DNA from: Arctopsyche grandis | Taxonomy: Eukaryota > Arthropoda > Insecta > Trichoptera > Hydropsychidae | Assembly (NCBI RefSeq): GCF_051622035.1 | Contig: NC_135360.1 | Span: 12,390,001 to 12,454,000 of the forward strand | Direction: 5' to 3' | DNA length: 64,000 nucleotides | Shown: piece after piece, positions 25,840 to 38,900 of the stretch | How positions within the stretch are numbered: the first letter of the stretch is position 1 | Layout: every line of letters starts with the position of its first letter | Made by a program: the position numbers and the translations under genes | Notes under the pieces: generated by a model | What the model saw: only the letters and a program-made list of their open reading frames with translations | Told to the model about the DNA's origin: nothing | Database searches by the model: none

Positions 25840-26699
25840 AAAGGATAACTATCACGTGTTGCCGAAACGCATAGGAACTCATGAAATGAAACTTTTGATG
25901 ATTGGGAAAGCAAAGAAACCTTGATCTAAGATTAAAAAAAGGGATTGCCATAGAAAGCAGTATTGTTATTAGATAATGCTCCTTCTCATCAAATGATGGA
26001 CTTATGGTTACAAAATTTTTGCTCCCTAATATGACATCTTTAAGTGTTATATCATCAATGAAACGTCTTTATCGTCAGTCTTCTGAAAACTCTTGTTGAG
26101 GAACGTGACAACCTGATCAATTTCTGGAAAAAAATGACGATATTGGATTCTATACACGGAATAACACAATTTTTGTCAAAATTAAAGCCAGTAGCACTTG
26201 TTTGATCATGGAGAAAGTTTTTTCCTGACATGGAAACAGATTAAGTGGATTCTGAGGAGAATGAAGCAAATGATATATCTGAAATATGTGGATTATTGGA
26301 AAATTTAAAATGTTTTGAAAACTTGGATAAGGAAAACATCGAGGAGTGGCTCAACCATGATTTAAGTGATCCAGGTTTTAAACGCATGAATGATGCAGAT
26401 ATCGTTTCTTTTGTTTCTTAAGAGGAAGAAGATGAGAGTGACACTACATATGTGCAAGTGAAGAAGATACCAGTGGTTACATTAATCATAAAACGGTGCA
26501 ACACTAGTACTAACTACTAACGGCCACTAATCTGCTTAACTATGAGCGTTTTTCTTAATAAATAATGAGTATTAAAATTATGAAACAAAAATTTGTGTTG
26601 TAAATATGATATTATATTCGAAACCAAGTCAAAATTTGATGATTCGGATTATCCGTGACCTTTCACCCAGCATTAGCCCGGGTAATCGAGAGTGTACTG
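25840..26699 (+). mobile_element. Decayed pogo/Tigger-like transposon, 3' part
   Basis: Broken frames code the DDE segment LLLDNAPSHQMMDLW and a C-terminal block related to jerky/Tigger proteins (CFENLDKENIEEWLNHDL, then DPGFKRMNDADIVSFV). The right end is the inverse of CAGTACACTCTCGATTACCC and is followed by TA (26700-26701), the usual Tc1/mariner-type target. The left end is missing. It is a fossil with several stops. Confidence 0.75.
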
Positions 26700-26701
26700 T
26701 A

Positions 26702-28388
26702 TGTACATTATTAATCAGAACGTAAATGCTATTTAAATGCAAAATCAGATACGGAGTCGCTCGAGTTTTTAAGGTTTCCGACTCCATAGTTCTAACTCCG
26801 ACATTAGCACTGTCATATAGCCAGAGCCTAAAAATCCCTAAAATCATTATCGAATCCCTGAATTAATAACGATGATCTACATACATATAAATATCCTGTT
26901 CTTTCTGCTGATGTGCAGTGTTAACCTTATTCCATTTATCAAGTATTCCAAAGATTTAAAAATTCAAGAAACTTATAATTGTACATTTGAAAGTATAATG
27001 GTTTCGCAAGTGAATGTGAATTTAGCAAAATTATTATCGTATTTTATGATGTTTAAAACTGAAAGTATATATGTATGTCCTCATATTGATCGTGATCTGC
27101 TTCCATTGCTTTCGATTTTGAACACCATCTCGTATCCGAATATTTTTACTAGCTAATTATGATTCCGTCTATTTAAGTTTGTAAGATTCCGAAAATTTCG
27201 CTTTTTCGGTCAATTTCTCAGAATTCAAAAGTATTAAAAGTAAAACATGCATAAGGCTCCCTCGACCAAAGTATATAATTGAAGCATACATAATATGTAC
27301 GAACATACATGTAGTACCTATGTATGTACACACGTATATACAAATGGATATTTCAAAAACACATCGAATTCTTCTTAAATTTTAGATTATTTATTAAAAA
27401 AATAAAAATAAAATAGGCGAGGGGCGCTCTTGGCCCCCCTCGCATCGAGCGCCCTCGGCACTCACTCATTTGCCTTAGCCTCGCTATGGAACTGCATATA
27501 GCAAATATATATACATATACATACATATGTACAATGTAGTTACACACCGTGTCCTTAAAATACAAAAAAAAACCTCACGAAACCTAGTTTAGGGCAGCGT
27601 TTTAAAGATTGCAGTTTGGATTGAATATTAATCAGTTTGGATTGAATATGAAACTGATCATTACAAGCTTTTTTATTAAATTGTTCGTAATTTATTCCAA
27701 TTCACTATATTTCGATAGTACATGCATACATATGTATGTTCCTTTAACTAATATTATACAAATTCTCTACAGGTGTTTTGCCAATTGATATTTCACGAGT
27801 GGTTTTGGAAAGGAATTGATGTGTGATTTGTAATTGAAATTGATAAGGTATTAATATGTGCTGCGATATGAAATATGAAAACAGGAACAAAATTACATAC
27901 ATTAATAACACGACTAAACTAAATGCACACTTAATACACAATATGTATATACGAGTATCCCTAATGCTTTTATTGAAGTATTATGTATATTTTATATGAA
28001 ATGTATATTTATATCTTATTTTCATTGAAAAATTAACCTTGAGATCATGTTTGATGTAAAGATTTCGGCGTCGGTTGCCACCAAATCTCCTTTATATTAG
28101 TTTGCATGTGGAGTTAGTGGTGGATTAAGTGAGAAAGGCATCCAACTCGCCCTCGCTTGGTTCTCATTACAGAGGATTACCTACTACCACCTTGTAGCAC
28201 CACTTGACCGATGGTTTATAATAGCCAATATTACACACTACACCGCATATTACGCTATCGTAAATTATTTATATCCTACAATATATGTATGTGTAAAACA
28301 AAACTCAAACATACTATACTGTTATATAAACACTAACACTAAAATATGTCAAACTTGGATCAACTAAAACCAGTAAATACATCAATAA
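26702..28388. other. Intergenic repeat-poor stretch, no gene seen
   Basis: AT-rich DNA with scattered TACATACATATG strings. A GC-rich remnant of the hAT type (GGGGCGCTCTTGGCCCCCCT) lies near 27420-27475. A moderately GC-rich, unclassified patch is at 28060-28200. The short open frames here have no recognisable domains. Confidence 0.5.
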
Positions 28389-29251
28389 CACTGAGCAACA
28401 AAATATCACGTTTTTTAGTTATCATAGCGGAGACTAAACAATCTTTACTAAGTTTGGTCCATTGAATTCGAATATGATAATGACTTTTGTTGATTTTCTC
28501 GTGGAAAAAAAATGTGTAAAAAAAAATAATATTTTTGACTTCTATGTATTATTTCTTTTATTTTATTTTATTTTAATACACATACATATACCACATTGTC
28601 TTCACAGGTTACCCTAATATGACACTGTCGCCAGATAATACACAAACAACACACATTTTATATAAACATACATACATATAAAATATATAAAAATACATAG
28701 CGTTGGTGGTGCAAGCGAGATGGTAAGCGAGAGTCCGCCACTTACGCGCGTAAGCCGCGCAAAACACATGGGAACTGAACGAAAGTCTTTCTAACGCAAT
28801 TACCGCTTGAGTTAGTACGTTTTGATAAAAAAAATATAATGAGATAGAAAACCAATCTTTATGAACGTGGTGAAATAAAAATTTGGCCAAATACACGTAA
28901 AATAGCACGGAGAAAAAAAATTTGTAAAAAAATATATTTTTGACTTTTACGATTCGCTAGACAATTAACTATAAGTATTTTAAAAGAATAAAAAATCACA
29001 ATTAATAGAAAAAACATCTGACTATTGATTCCAACACTCACTTTGAGCACACCAATACTAGATTTTGAGTTAAAGATTGCAAAAGCGAAAAAACTATAAA
29101 AATCGAGCGTTTTTTTTAACGCTCATGTGTCGTAAACGATCACTTACCAACAAAAATCATAATCATATTCGAATTCAGTGGGTCAAACTTAGTAAAGATT
29201 GGTTAGTCTCCGCTCTGGTAACTCAAAAACGTGATTTTTTGTTGCTCAGTG
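28389..29251. mobile_element. CACTG-ended element with about 110-bp inverted ends
   Basis: 863 bp, flanked by TAA on both sides (28386-28388 and 29252-29254). The left arm begins CACTGAGCAACAAAATATCA and the inverted right arm CACTGAGCAACAAAAAATCA. The arms stay similar for about 110 bp. The TAA duplication and CACTG ends resemble the 43301-44754 family and suggest the CMC (Chapaev3-like) or PIF groups; the assignment is inference. The interior has no open frame of interest. Confidence 0.75.
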
Positions 29252-29991
29252 TAATCAATGAGGCGAGATGGAACCCATAACTTCATTAATTTATTTTTAT
29301 TAGTATTGTAAAACAATAAAAAAATCCATGGCATTATTCATATAATTATATAAAATTTGCCGATTTTATTTTAGGAAATTGTTCCATATGATATTGTAAC
29401 CATAAAATATTCATCCCCTTACGAAATCATCATCCTTTATGCATTTCATTCTGCCCTTTTGAGAAGATTTTTCATAAATTAAAAAAATATATAAGATAAT
29501 AGAAATAAGAAAAATAAAAAAATAAATCATTAGAAAAAAAACCTTTCTATAACGCTACCTGTAATAATAATACATTTATTTATTATTTTTCTTTTTTTTA
29601 CTAGCGTCTTCTCCCTTTTTTCAAACTCAAATTGAGGTAGGTATTTTGAGTTTAGTGTGCAGTTATTTTATTTCTATTTCATTTATTTCCAAATTATAAT
29701 CAAAGTTTTTCGGGGGTTTCGGGTTAAAGTTACGGGACTGGTTTGGGTTAAAGTTGTGCTTCTGAAGAATCTACTCTGTCGGATCAAAACGGGCTCATTA
29801 GTTATCCGGACGCAACCGGGTTCAGTCGTACATTCACTATCTGGCCCTTTAATTCACATATAATTCAATTATAAATCGTAATATGCATGAATAGTCCTAC
29901 TCTATATAAACGTAATAAATCATATTAAACTAAACACAATGCTAAATTATTAACGATTTTGCAAAAGATGTAAAATCGAGTCATTGGCACG
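29252..29991 (+). other. Region upstream of Wnt11 (promoter and 5' UTR expected)
   Basis: 740 bp of AT-rich DNA between a transposon and the first Wnt11 codon. It should contain the Wnt11 promoter or at least its 5' UTR. I see no TATA box, initiator or conserved block I can defend. The patch at about 29700-29840 (TCGGGTTAAAGTTACGGGAC and a near-copy) is slightly GC-richer. Confidence 0.4.
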
Positions 29992-32900
29992 ATGCGTTTT
30001 TATCTGTACGAGAAAAGTGTATTTCGTCTAATTATTTTATATTGGATTATTTGGACTTTTCAGTCCAAAGAAGGATACGTCGAAGGCATCAAGTGGCTGT
30101 AAGTTTGTTATTTATTTTGTCTTATTAATTTCAGTCTCAATTTTCAGCTGCATTTTCATACGCACGCGTGAACTTTAACATTATTTTTATGGAATCGATA
30201 AGTTCTCATGCAATGTTGTATGCCTAATTTGTTTCTATTTATATATATTTTTATATTGTAATATTTATGCCAAGATTAACATGCTGATGTATACACGAAA
30301 TATTTTAACCTGTAGTTTGGTTGTAAATCCTATGAATATTTTATGAACTTTATTATTATTAATTTTAAATTCACATTATTCTATATTTTTCGCCTACATA
30401 CATATATAATTTTACACACTAATAAGATATTATTTATTAAAATAAAAATATACGCAAAAAAATTTGCATATGTTGGTTTCCAAAATAAATTGGTATTGAA
30501 TGGATTCATATAATATATATGTATTTTGAAATTAAAAATTACAGTTTTTACATATGTAAATGCTAGTATTTTTTGTTTAATTACATATTTTATTAATATT
30601 TATTTACTATCTATATATTTATATAAAAGATAAGAATCGAACCCCCATCGCTTAAAATAAATATTATTATTAATCTTAACTTTCACTAACCACCCCCCCC
30701 CCCCCCACCCAGCGTTTTTCAAGCGGTGAATGTTGGAAAAAATTAAGCTTTTTAGAAAATTGTGATATGTACACAGGCCCGGCCCGAGGGTACATACATA
30801 TATGGCGTCCCTAGGCAGATGGGTTTTCAGCAACCTCTTCCTTATTTTTTTTATAAAATAAATTTTACGTTTAAAGGTACATACATGTTGAAAAAAAAAT
30901 ATATTAAGAAAAAAAATTAAATTAAATTTACAAATTTGTATTTAAAAACGTACGTTTTATTTTCAATATACATATATAATATTAATAAAAATGAATAAAA
31001 TTTTCATTTCATTGAATAAAATGTTATTGTGGAACATTTATATTTTAAAAAATAAACTAAATTTAGAAACTATCTTTCATTGCATTTTATTTTGAGTTTT
31101 TAACTTTTACAATATAATATAATATTTACGTAGTAATATACTTATATAACAATAAAATTTTTCAAAACTATTTATTTAAAAAAAAAGTTTTTCTAGTTTT
31201 GCTTATGCAAAACTTGTAATCAATTCTTCCATTTATTAAAATACAATTCGAAGCTACCACTTGTACCAACGGCATTTAATTGTTTGACAAGTTTTATTCG
31301 CGAGTCGTTGATATTTTACAGCCGACTTCTTGCGTTCCTCGTAAATTATAATATTTTACAATCAGTATTGATACTTCGAGTAGAAATATTAAGTTGACGA
31401 AAAAATATTTTATAAGTTCAAAGAAAGCCAATGATTTTGTTTTCAATTTTATAATAAAAAAAATCACGGCATTTCATGGCGCCCCTAGGAACGTGTCTAG
31501 TTTGCTGCCCCTTTGAGCCGGTCCTGTATGTACATATGTACATACATATATGCATGTAGTATTCCAAAGTTGATATATTTGGAATTTGTAATATGTATGT
31601 ATGTAAATAGAAAATAAGAATATGAAATTTATTTTCAATCATAATTTATACAACGGTGGTTATTGTTATTTTCGTATTGAATAAAGTTGTCTCAAAATTT
31701 TGTCTTAATGTATATGTATTGAAAAACTATAACAATTTTAATAGCACAAAGATGATGTAATGTAATTTTTTAAATAATTATTTTGTAAATGAGAAAAGAT
31801 ATGCTATTATAAATGTACATATGCATATGTAAAATCATATAAAATCTTTGTGAAATTTACTCTAAATTATACAGTGGGGTCAGATGACGCTCATTAAAAC
31901 ACAAACTCCCAACAATTATAAACGTTTTGCCAAATGGTATCAAATTTCAATTAGTACATTATGTACGTACATATTATACGGGGGTAATACTCACGTGTGC
32001 TTTCACAGCAGTCATGAACCTTTTCATATAACGAATATTTATTTTTAATTTTTAAATCAACAAAGCGTAACATTTAACCGTTCTAGTTTCGGTACATGAA
32101 CCGAAAGTTCGGTAGCTCTGACCGGCTTGGCGAGGAAAGCGATCCATCAAAAAACGCTCGATCATCATTAAATGTAGATCTGCGGAGACTTTTTTGCAAC
32201 ACCAGCTGTTGCAGTCGAGGATGCAACGACCATACGGTTCTCCCGCTCCAGTTCGTCCAACTTCTGTCATTATCACGTCGAAAGGGGGGGATCCCGAGGG
32301 ATTCGCAAGAGGGACATTTACCCTTCCTCCGCTTTCAAAACCGCAATTTTAACCCTTGATTTCTCGGAAAATTAAACTGCAATTGTATCTCGGGACGCAT
32401 CGAACCCTTGTTTTCGTATGAAAATTAGGGTACACTGAATTTTAGCACATTTGACACTAGTAATTAATAGCATAACTACATACATACATACATATATTCA
32501 AGTATTGGTATAAGCAAAACAATTAATGCGATGCACATATTGTTGAAATTGCTTCTAACAACCCATCATTTGCAGCAACCCTAGTCGGTTCAATATACGT
32601 ACATATGTATCTATGTATGTATTTTACTTTACGAATATTTGGTTGGGATGATACTAGTCTATGTCTAGTTATAAATTTCATCTTTTACCTAGGTAGAGGT
32701 TTTAAAATAAATCAGTACTCATCACCTTTGGAATAAAAATAATCATCATATAATATAAGTTTTTGTGATCAATTTTGTAATGTACTTGAAATTATTAAAA
32801 TGTTATTTGAATTTAATGCTAGGGTTTTGTAGACTCGTAGTGCAGTGTTTCTCAACATGTTAAGTAAAGCTAACATTGATTGCCGTTAATTAATTGCTAA

Positions 32901-35900
32901 CATTAATTAATTAATTGGTAACATTAATTTAGGTGGAGAGTGGCCATAAAACTATGAAGATTGTCCAATAAGTTTTTCTCAAAAAAAAAAAAATAGATGG
33001 TAAAGATGTGAAAGAAATTCCACTAAGCAATAATATTGTTAGTAATAGAATATATGAGATAGCTAAAGATGCAGAAAGATAACTTAATGAAAAGTTGAGA
33101 TCAAGAAAATCCTCAATACAGGTGGATGAACCTGTATTGATGGCTTTACATATGTTGGATTATGATGGCTGTATTAATGGCATATGACCTCATTTATTTA
33201 TAGAATTTGGCGAGCTATATAATTTTGATAGGTGGGGAGAGCATGGATATTGTTGAGGCATTGAAATGGGCAGTGGTGTCACCCTAATTTTGGAACAACG
33301 GGTTTCCAATTTTTTTTCAATAAAATTATTTTGAAAATATATATGTACATTGTACATATATACATTTTTTGCACTATTACATGAAAGTTCATTAAATTTT
33401 CAAGATTTGTCTAGTTTTTGATAAAAAGTATATGAATTTTTAGATTAAATAACGGGTTTCCGGAAACTTTTGATTTTTAACAACGGGTTTCCGGAAACCC
33501 ATGGAAACCATTAGGGTGACACCACTGGTCAAATGGGGCATGGCACAAAAAAGGTTGGGAAACACTGGTTTAATGCTTGTGAAACATTATTATTATGAAT
33601 ACACATTTGACAAACACTTCCCAATTTAAAGTCAAATGAATAGATATAATTTGATAAAAAAATACACTATCAAAAACATTTCAAAATTGAATGTGTCTCA
33701 TTTGGATTGAAATTTCTCGATAAGTCGCGTATCAATATCTAAATATCTAAAGCATGTAATATACCTACACTTGAATTGATGATAGAAAAACGGATTATAT
33801 ATTATTCCTAATGATCGGGTACTTTTATTTAAAAGTCTAAAATTAAGAATAAATTTAAAAAAAATAATACAGACCTAAATGTATCAATTAAATAAAAAAA
33901 TACTACATAGATAAATGATACACTAGTTAACTACATATATACATATATAAATGAGATTTTAGTGTTTAATTTATTTCAATCATATATAACGCCATGCATT
34001 AATAGGCAAGTATAGAGTGAAAATTTTATAGTGAATCTATACCTTCATCGTCGGTTGAAATCTGTAACCAAGGCAACGCCTTTAATAGAAGATAGTTGAT
34101 TGCACTTGATAATTTTATTGATCGGAATGTAAATTATGTTAATTGTGATATGATTAGGGTGTATATGTAATAGACGCCTACCCCTCAAGGCGTTTAGCAT
34201 TTAGTGAGCTAAGATTTTTGACCGTTAGGACAGTGCTGCCAGACTGGAATCCAATTTCCAACTGCCCACAAGTTTCCACATTCTGAAACCTGAAAAAGTC
34301 GCGCATTGTAGGGATTAGGGCGAGGTTTGACCATAAATCTTATCAAAGTGCACTCTTGTCACAGAACAGAACAGGTGTGGCTTTCACCGATTGTTCACTG
34401 CTTTAAGTAGTGGGCGAGACTTCCACAGGTGTTTATTCGAGGAATTTAAATATTTATGCACGTATGTATGTACAGCAGTGTGGATGTTTTTAGAGCGCTA
34501 AAAGAGGAGGACGTAGTCGGTGGCGCTGAAGATCCTGGTGATGAGCTGGTTTCGGATGAAGGTGCTAGTTGTGGACGTGCACGCGCATTGGGGGTGCATC
34601 CCTGTGCTGCATTGGTGCATGTAGCACGTGCAGCAACCCTTGCCAAGGATACGTGCAAAACCGCACACGCGAGCAGTCGTTGGAATTGTTCGTCGATTGA
34701 TTTGGCTCCAGATTTTACTCCTGAATTGTTGCTCGGTCAGTATATAGAATTTAAATGTTGCTTGTGAATACATTTTAATTATTTTTAATCTTTCTTTTGC
34801 TAATACTGAGCAAGAGAATGGGTCGCATTACATTCTACTGTATGAGCATTTCTCTTCGGTGATTGTTAAGTTTAGAATGTAGCGAAATACAATGTAAAAC
34901 ATACATATAATGTAGTTGTATAATATATAGCATTTGCAAGTTACAATTTCGCTCTTTATCATTGTCATCGCATTGTATAAATCCGGATGCAATTTTGTTC
35001 TTCATTTCCTCTTGTTTCATTTCGCTTCAATATATATATACATGTATAAAAAAAATAAAATACGTGGTCGATTGCACTCCATCAAAGGATCGGCTGAATT
35101 GATATTGAAATCGAAACGTTTCGTCTGACTTTTGAACTGTGATTGCTCGATTTAGAGAAATGTACATCAATCATTCTCTTTCCCCGGCGAAGTCGTCGTC
35201 AATCATGATAAGGAAATAGTCAACCCTCCCAATGTAATCGGTCGACTCAAATACTTATTTTCATTAGCTCTATGGAATCAAAATCTGATTTGGATATTAT
35301 TTGGGATTGAAAATGTTAAAATATCTATGTACCATCCATTTAATATTATTCTCAATTCAACTATTCACTATCGCGATTTTTACTTTATTTTTATTGTGCA
35401 GGTACAAAAGAGCAGTCTTTCGTCTATGCTTTAAGTTCAGCTGCTTTGACGTATACAATGGCGAAGGCTTGTTCCTCGGGAGCACTTTTCTCGTGCACTT
35501 GTGCCCAACCTCCACGAGAACGACCCAATGGCAATTTTAAATGGGGAGGCTGTTCCGACAACTTGAAGTGGGCGAGTCGATTTGTGAGACAATTTGCAGA
35601 AAATGGCAAAAAGAACAGAGGTCCCAAGACGACGCCTAGTCCGGAAGAAGAAAAAAAGGAGTTTCACGTTCTATTTACCACAGAGCATTCGCTAAAAGAA
35701 CTAATTCCCAAATTGAACGAATCTGAGGTAGACATTGGTTCTTCTGAGACTAAATTTCGGCTTGCTCACGAAGTGGCCACGCTCGTAAAGAGGGATGTGA
35801 TTGAACATGGGAATACGTACAAGAATGGAGTGCGACAAATCACAAAGCGTACCAAAGTTTTAAATAAAGCATTACTGGACAAAAAACTACAAAAGTTGCA

Positions 35901-38900
35901 ACCTTACATCGACGTAGTTAACGTGCAGAACAGTAGAGCTGGTAGAAAAGTTAGTACTTTTAAAACTGTGTTAATCAAGATAGGGGGGGGGGAGAGGGAA
36001 ATGGACATTTTATTATTAAATAGCCAGCAGCATGGCTCGGTAGTTGCGTTAGTGCTAAGCACCGAGAGTCGCCGGGTTCAATCCCGTGAGTTGACCTTGA
36101 TTGAAAATTATTTATTCTGAGTAAAATCTGTAGTGCTGCTGGTCAGACTTGCATATTTGTAACTCCAAGTCGATTATTTCTTATCGGAGTTTGCCAATTT
36201 ATCTGATTTCATTGTTGAAACGGTTCCTCCATCAAATGGGCAAAAACCAACCATGTCACCACTATTTGATTATAATTGAAAAATTTATATAATCCATAAA
36301 TTTATATATGTATATATAAAAGTTTAATACCATAGATGTCGGTCAGACGGCAAACCCATATTGACATAATGGAAAAATATAAATTTAATTAATAATTAAT
36401 AAATAATAATAGAAAATAAGTGTCTCTGTAAAAAATAATTATTGCACGGCAGATTGTCATTTCACTACATAAATAGAAAATGCCCGGCAAACTGCAACGC
36501 CAAAAAAGAAATTGTTAGTAAAAAAATGAAATTCAGAAGGAAAACTTAAAAATAGCGTTAGTATCGACTTTCTAACAGGAAATTGTAAAAAAAATTGAAG
36601 TGATCACTGCATTATAGCATTCCGTAAAATTTTCTTGATCTTCATTTAATTCTCATTTTAACGTCAGAAAACAAAAGTGAAAAGTGTCAAGCGTGGCTTG
36701 GCAGAACTACGAAAAGGACAAAGTTGCCAGTACTCAAAAATTTGTCGAGCAAAGACGGTTTTTGTCCTGCGTATGATATTTTGGTTCGGTGATTATTCCG
36801 CACAAAGCAATCGCGCGTACGTCACTAAAATCTCGAACGCGGAAGGAAGAACGAAAATTACATTAATCGAGAGTTAGCCACGTGAACTATCATACTAACG
36901 AGAATTCGAATTCCAGATATTCCGTATTCGCGGTCTTCATGACAACGATTGTCAACAATGTGCGAAATAATCCATTTACTGATATTTTAATGTCGTGAAT
37001 ATGACTTTTTGCTGCCGTGCACCATTTGTCGGGCAAGTAGCCAATTCTGACGTGCAAAATATACATATCATCCCGTAAAGAAATATAATTTTTTGTTTAG
37101 CAAACGCAATTAGGAATCGACGTAATCCCGAAAGTTAGAAATTACAATTCATTTATCGAAAATTTTAAATTCAACAAAGAATATGACATACTATTTTTGA
37201 TTCAACTTCAGCCTGAGAATTACAATTGGTCGCCTTTGACTTGTTTCTGGTTTTTGACATATGTATGTAAAACGACATTGTTTGTGTTTCAGCTAATGGA
37301 GCGTTGGTTGTCCGTACAGTGCAAGTGCCACGGGGTTTCAGGTTCTTGCAGCGTTCGAACATGTTGGAGAGCTCTCAGGCCCATGGAGGGGGCGGCGACA
37401 AGACTAAGGGCGGCAGCCGGAAGGGCGGCTCGCCTACCCAGGACTCCACCACCCCTTGCTCCCCCATTGCTATCTCACCGAACTGTCCTTTTATACGTTG
37501 CTCCCAGTCCAGACTTCTGCACAAGCAACCCGTCCACTGGAAGTTTCGGAACTCGTGGCAGGTAATGCACTTTTTTTTAATTCGTCCAGCACTAGGAAAT
37601 ATACATTTTCATAAAGTTTTCATGGGGAGGGAGATGAGTGTGTCAGTGATGCGGCACCCGAGGCTGTACCTTATCGGCACGCACTCGCCATTAACACCAG
37701 TGGGCTGGTCGCGTCCTTATAAATTATACCCCAAATTCTCGCCTCGGACACCTCTTCAAATCACCTCGTAATTTCAGGGGGCGTGTTAGGAACTGAACAG
37801 GAATCCACAAACTTTGGATCAGGTAAAAAAAATAATTTTAATACGAAAATATGTATGTTTTGGTGTTCGGGTGCAACCAATATTGTTTTCAAAAAGGGAA
37901 GAGATGACATGACATTCTATACAATAAGTAATATTCTCGTATATTGATGTCAATATGTAGTACAAAATGTAATTCTTAATTCAATTTGAAGCAAAAATTA
38001 TCTAGGCTTATTTTTATTAGCTTCTATGATTTTAGTGTTAGGATATTGAGGGCTCATGTACTGAATATTAAGGTACAAAAAAATGATGAAATTCCAAATT
38101 AATTTTATTTCAATAACTGATTTATCAAATTTGGCTATTAAAAAAACAGGATGTTGATTATGTTTTCTAAACCCATCCCATAATAATACACATATATTTA
38201 GATACATACTTTATACATTGGAAATGTGTTATATTTTATAACTATTTTTTTAATAAATTTTAGTTAAACAAAAATAGTATTGATTATAATTTTATCGTTT
38301 TGTCTTTCGAAATTGTATTTTTATTTATTTATTTATTAATAATACGTATATGCCGTTTTATATTGATAGTTGAGAATTTCTGACTCTATACAGATCTCAT
38401 AAATTAAACTGTAATATTTTTTTTCTTTATTTCAGAATTCTCTTGTGTAATATTACCTGGCAATTAAGAATGCCAGGCTAGCTTACTGCACGCCATGGTC
38501 ATAATCTATTTTGATAAAGTCTTTTTATTTCTTTCCCAAAATATGTGAACCTACCTCGATACGCATTGCATAATACATTTATGTGATTATATAAGGTAGC
38601 AACATTTTCAAAAATTAAAGGATATGCATAGAAAAATAATTCTTCAACCTCTTAGTTTTCATTAAGTTATATTCTAATAAATTTAACTTTATTTTGAATT
38701 AATGTACATATGTATTTAAGATTACGATCAAAGGAGGACAAACGAAATACGAAAATTTATTATGTACATATGTATGTATGTTACAGTCCAAGTGCTCACT
38801 CCGGTTCATTCATGAACAACTACATAGTGTGTTCATACACGAACTATTAGTTTTAGTTTTAGTGCTAACAGTCAAAATCTATCTTCAAATAGACTTAATA

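Noticed and set aside
34446-34773. Minus-strand open frames over the Wnt11 exon
   Set aside because: They are antisense shadows of exon 2, whose plus-strand frame contains WNCSSIDLAP and joins in phase to its neighbours.
36030-36100. tRNA gene
   Set aside because: Pol III A- and B-box-like motifs are present, but the segment does not fold into a full cloverleaf and continues into an unrelated body, so it fits a SINE head.
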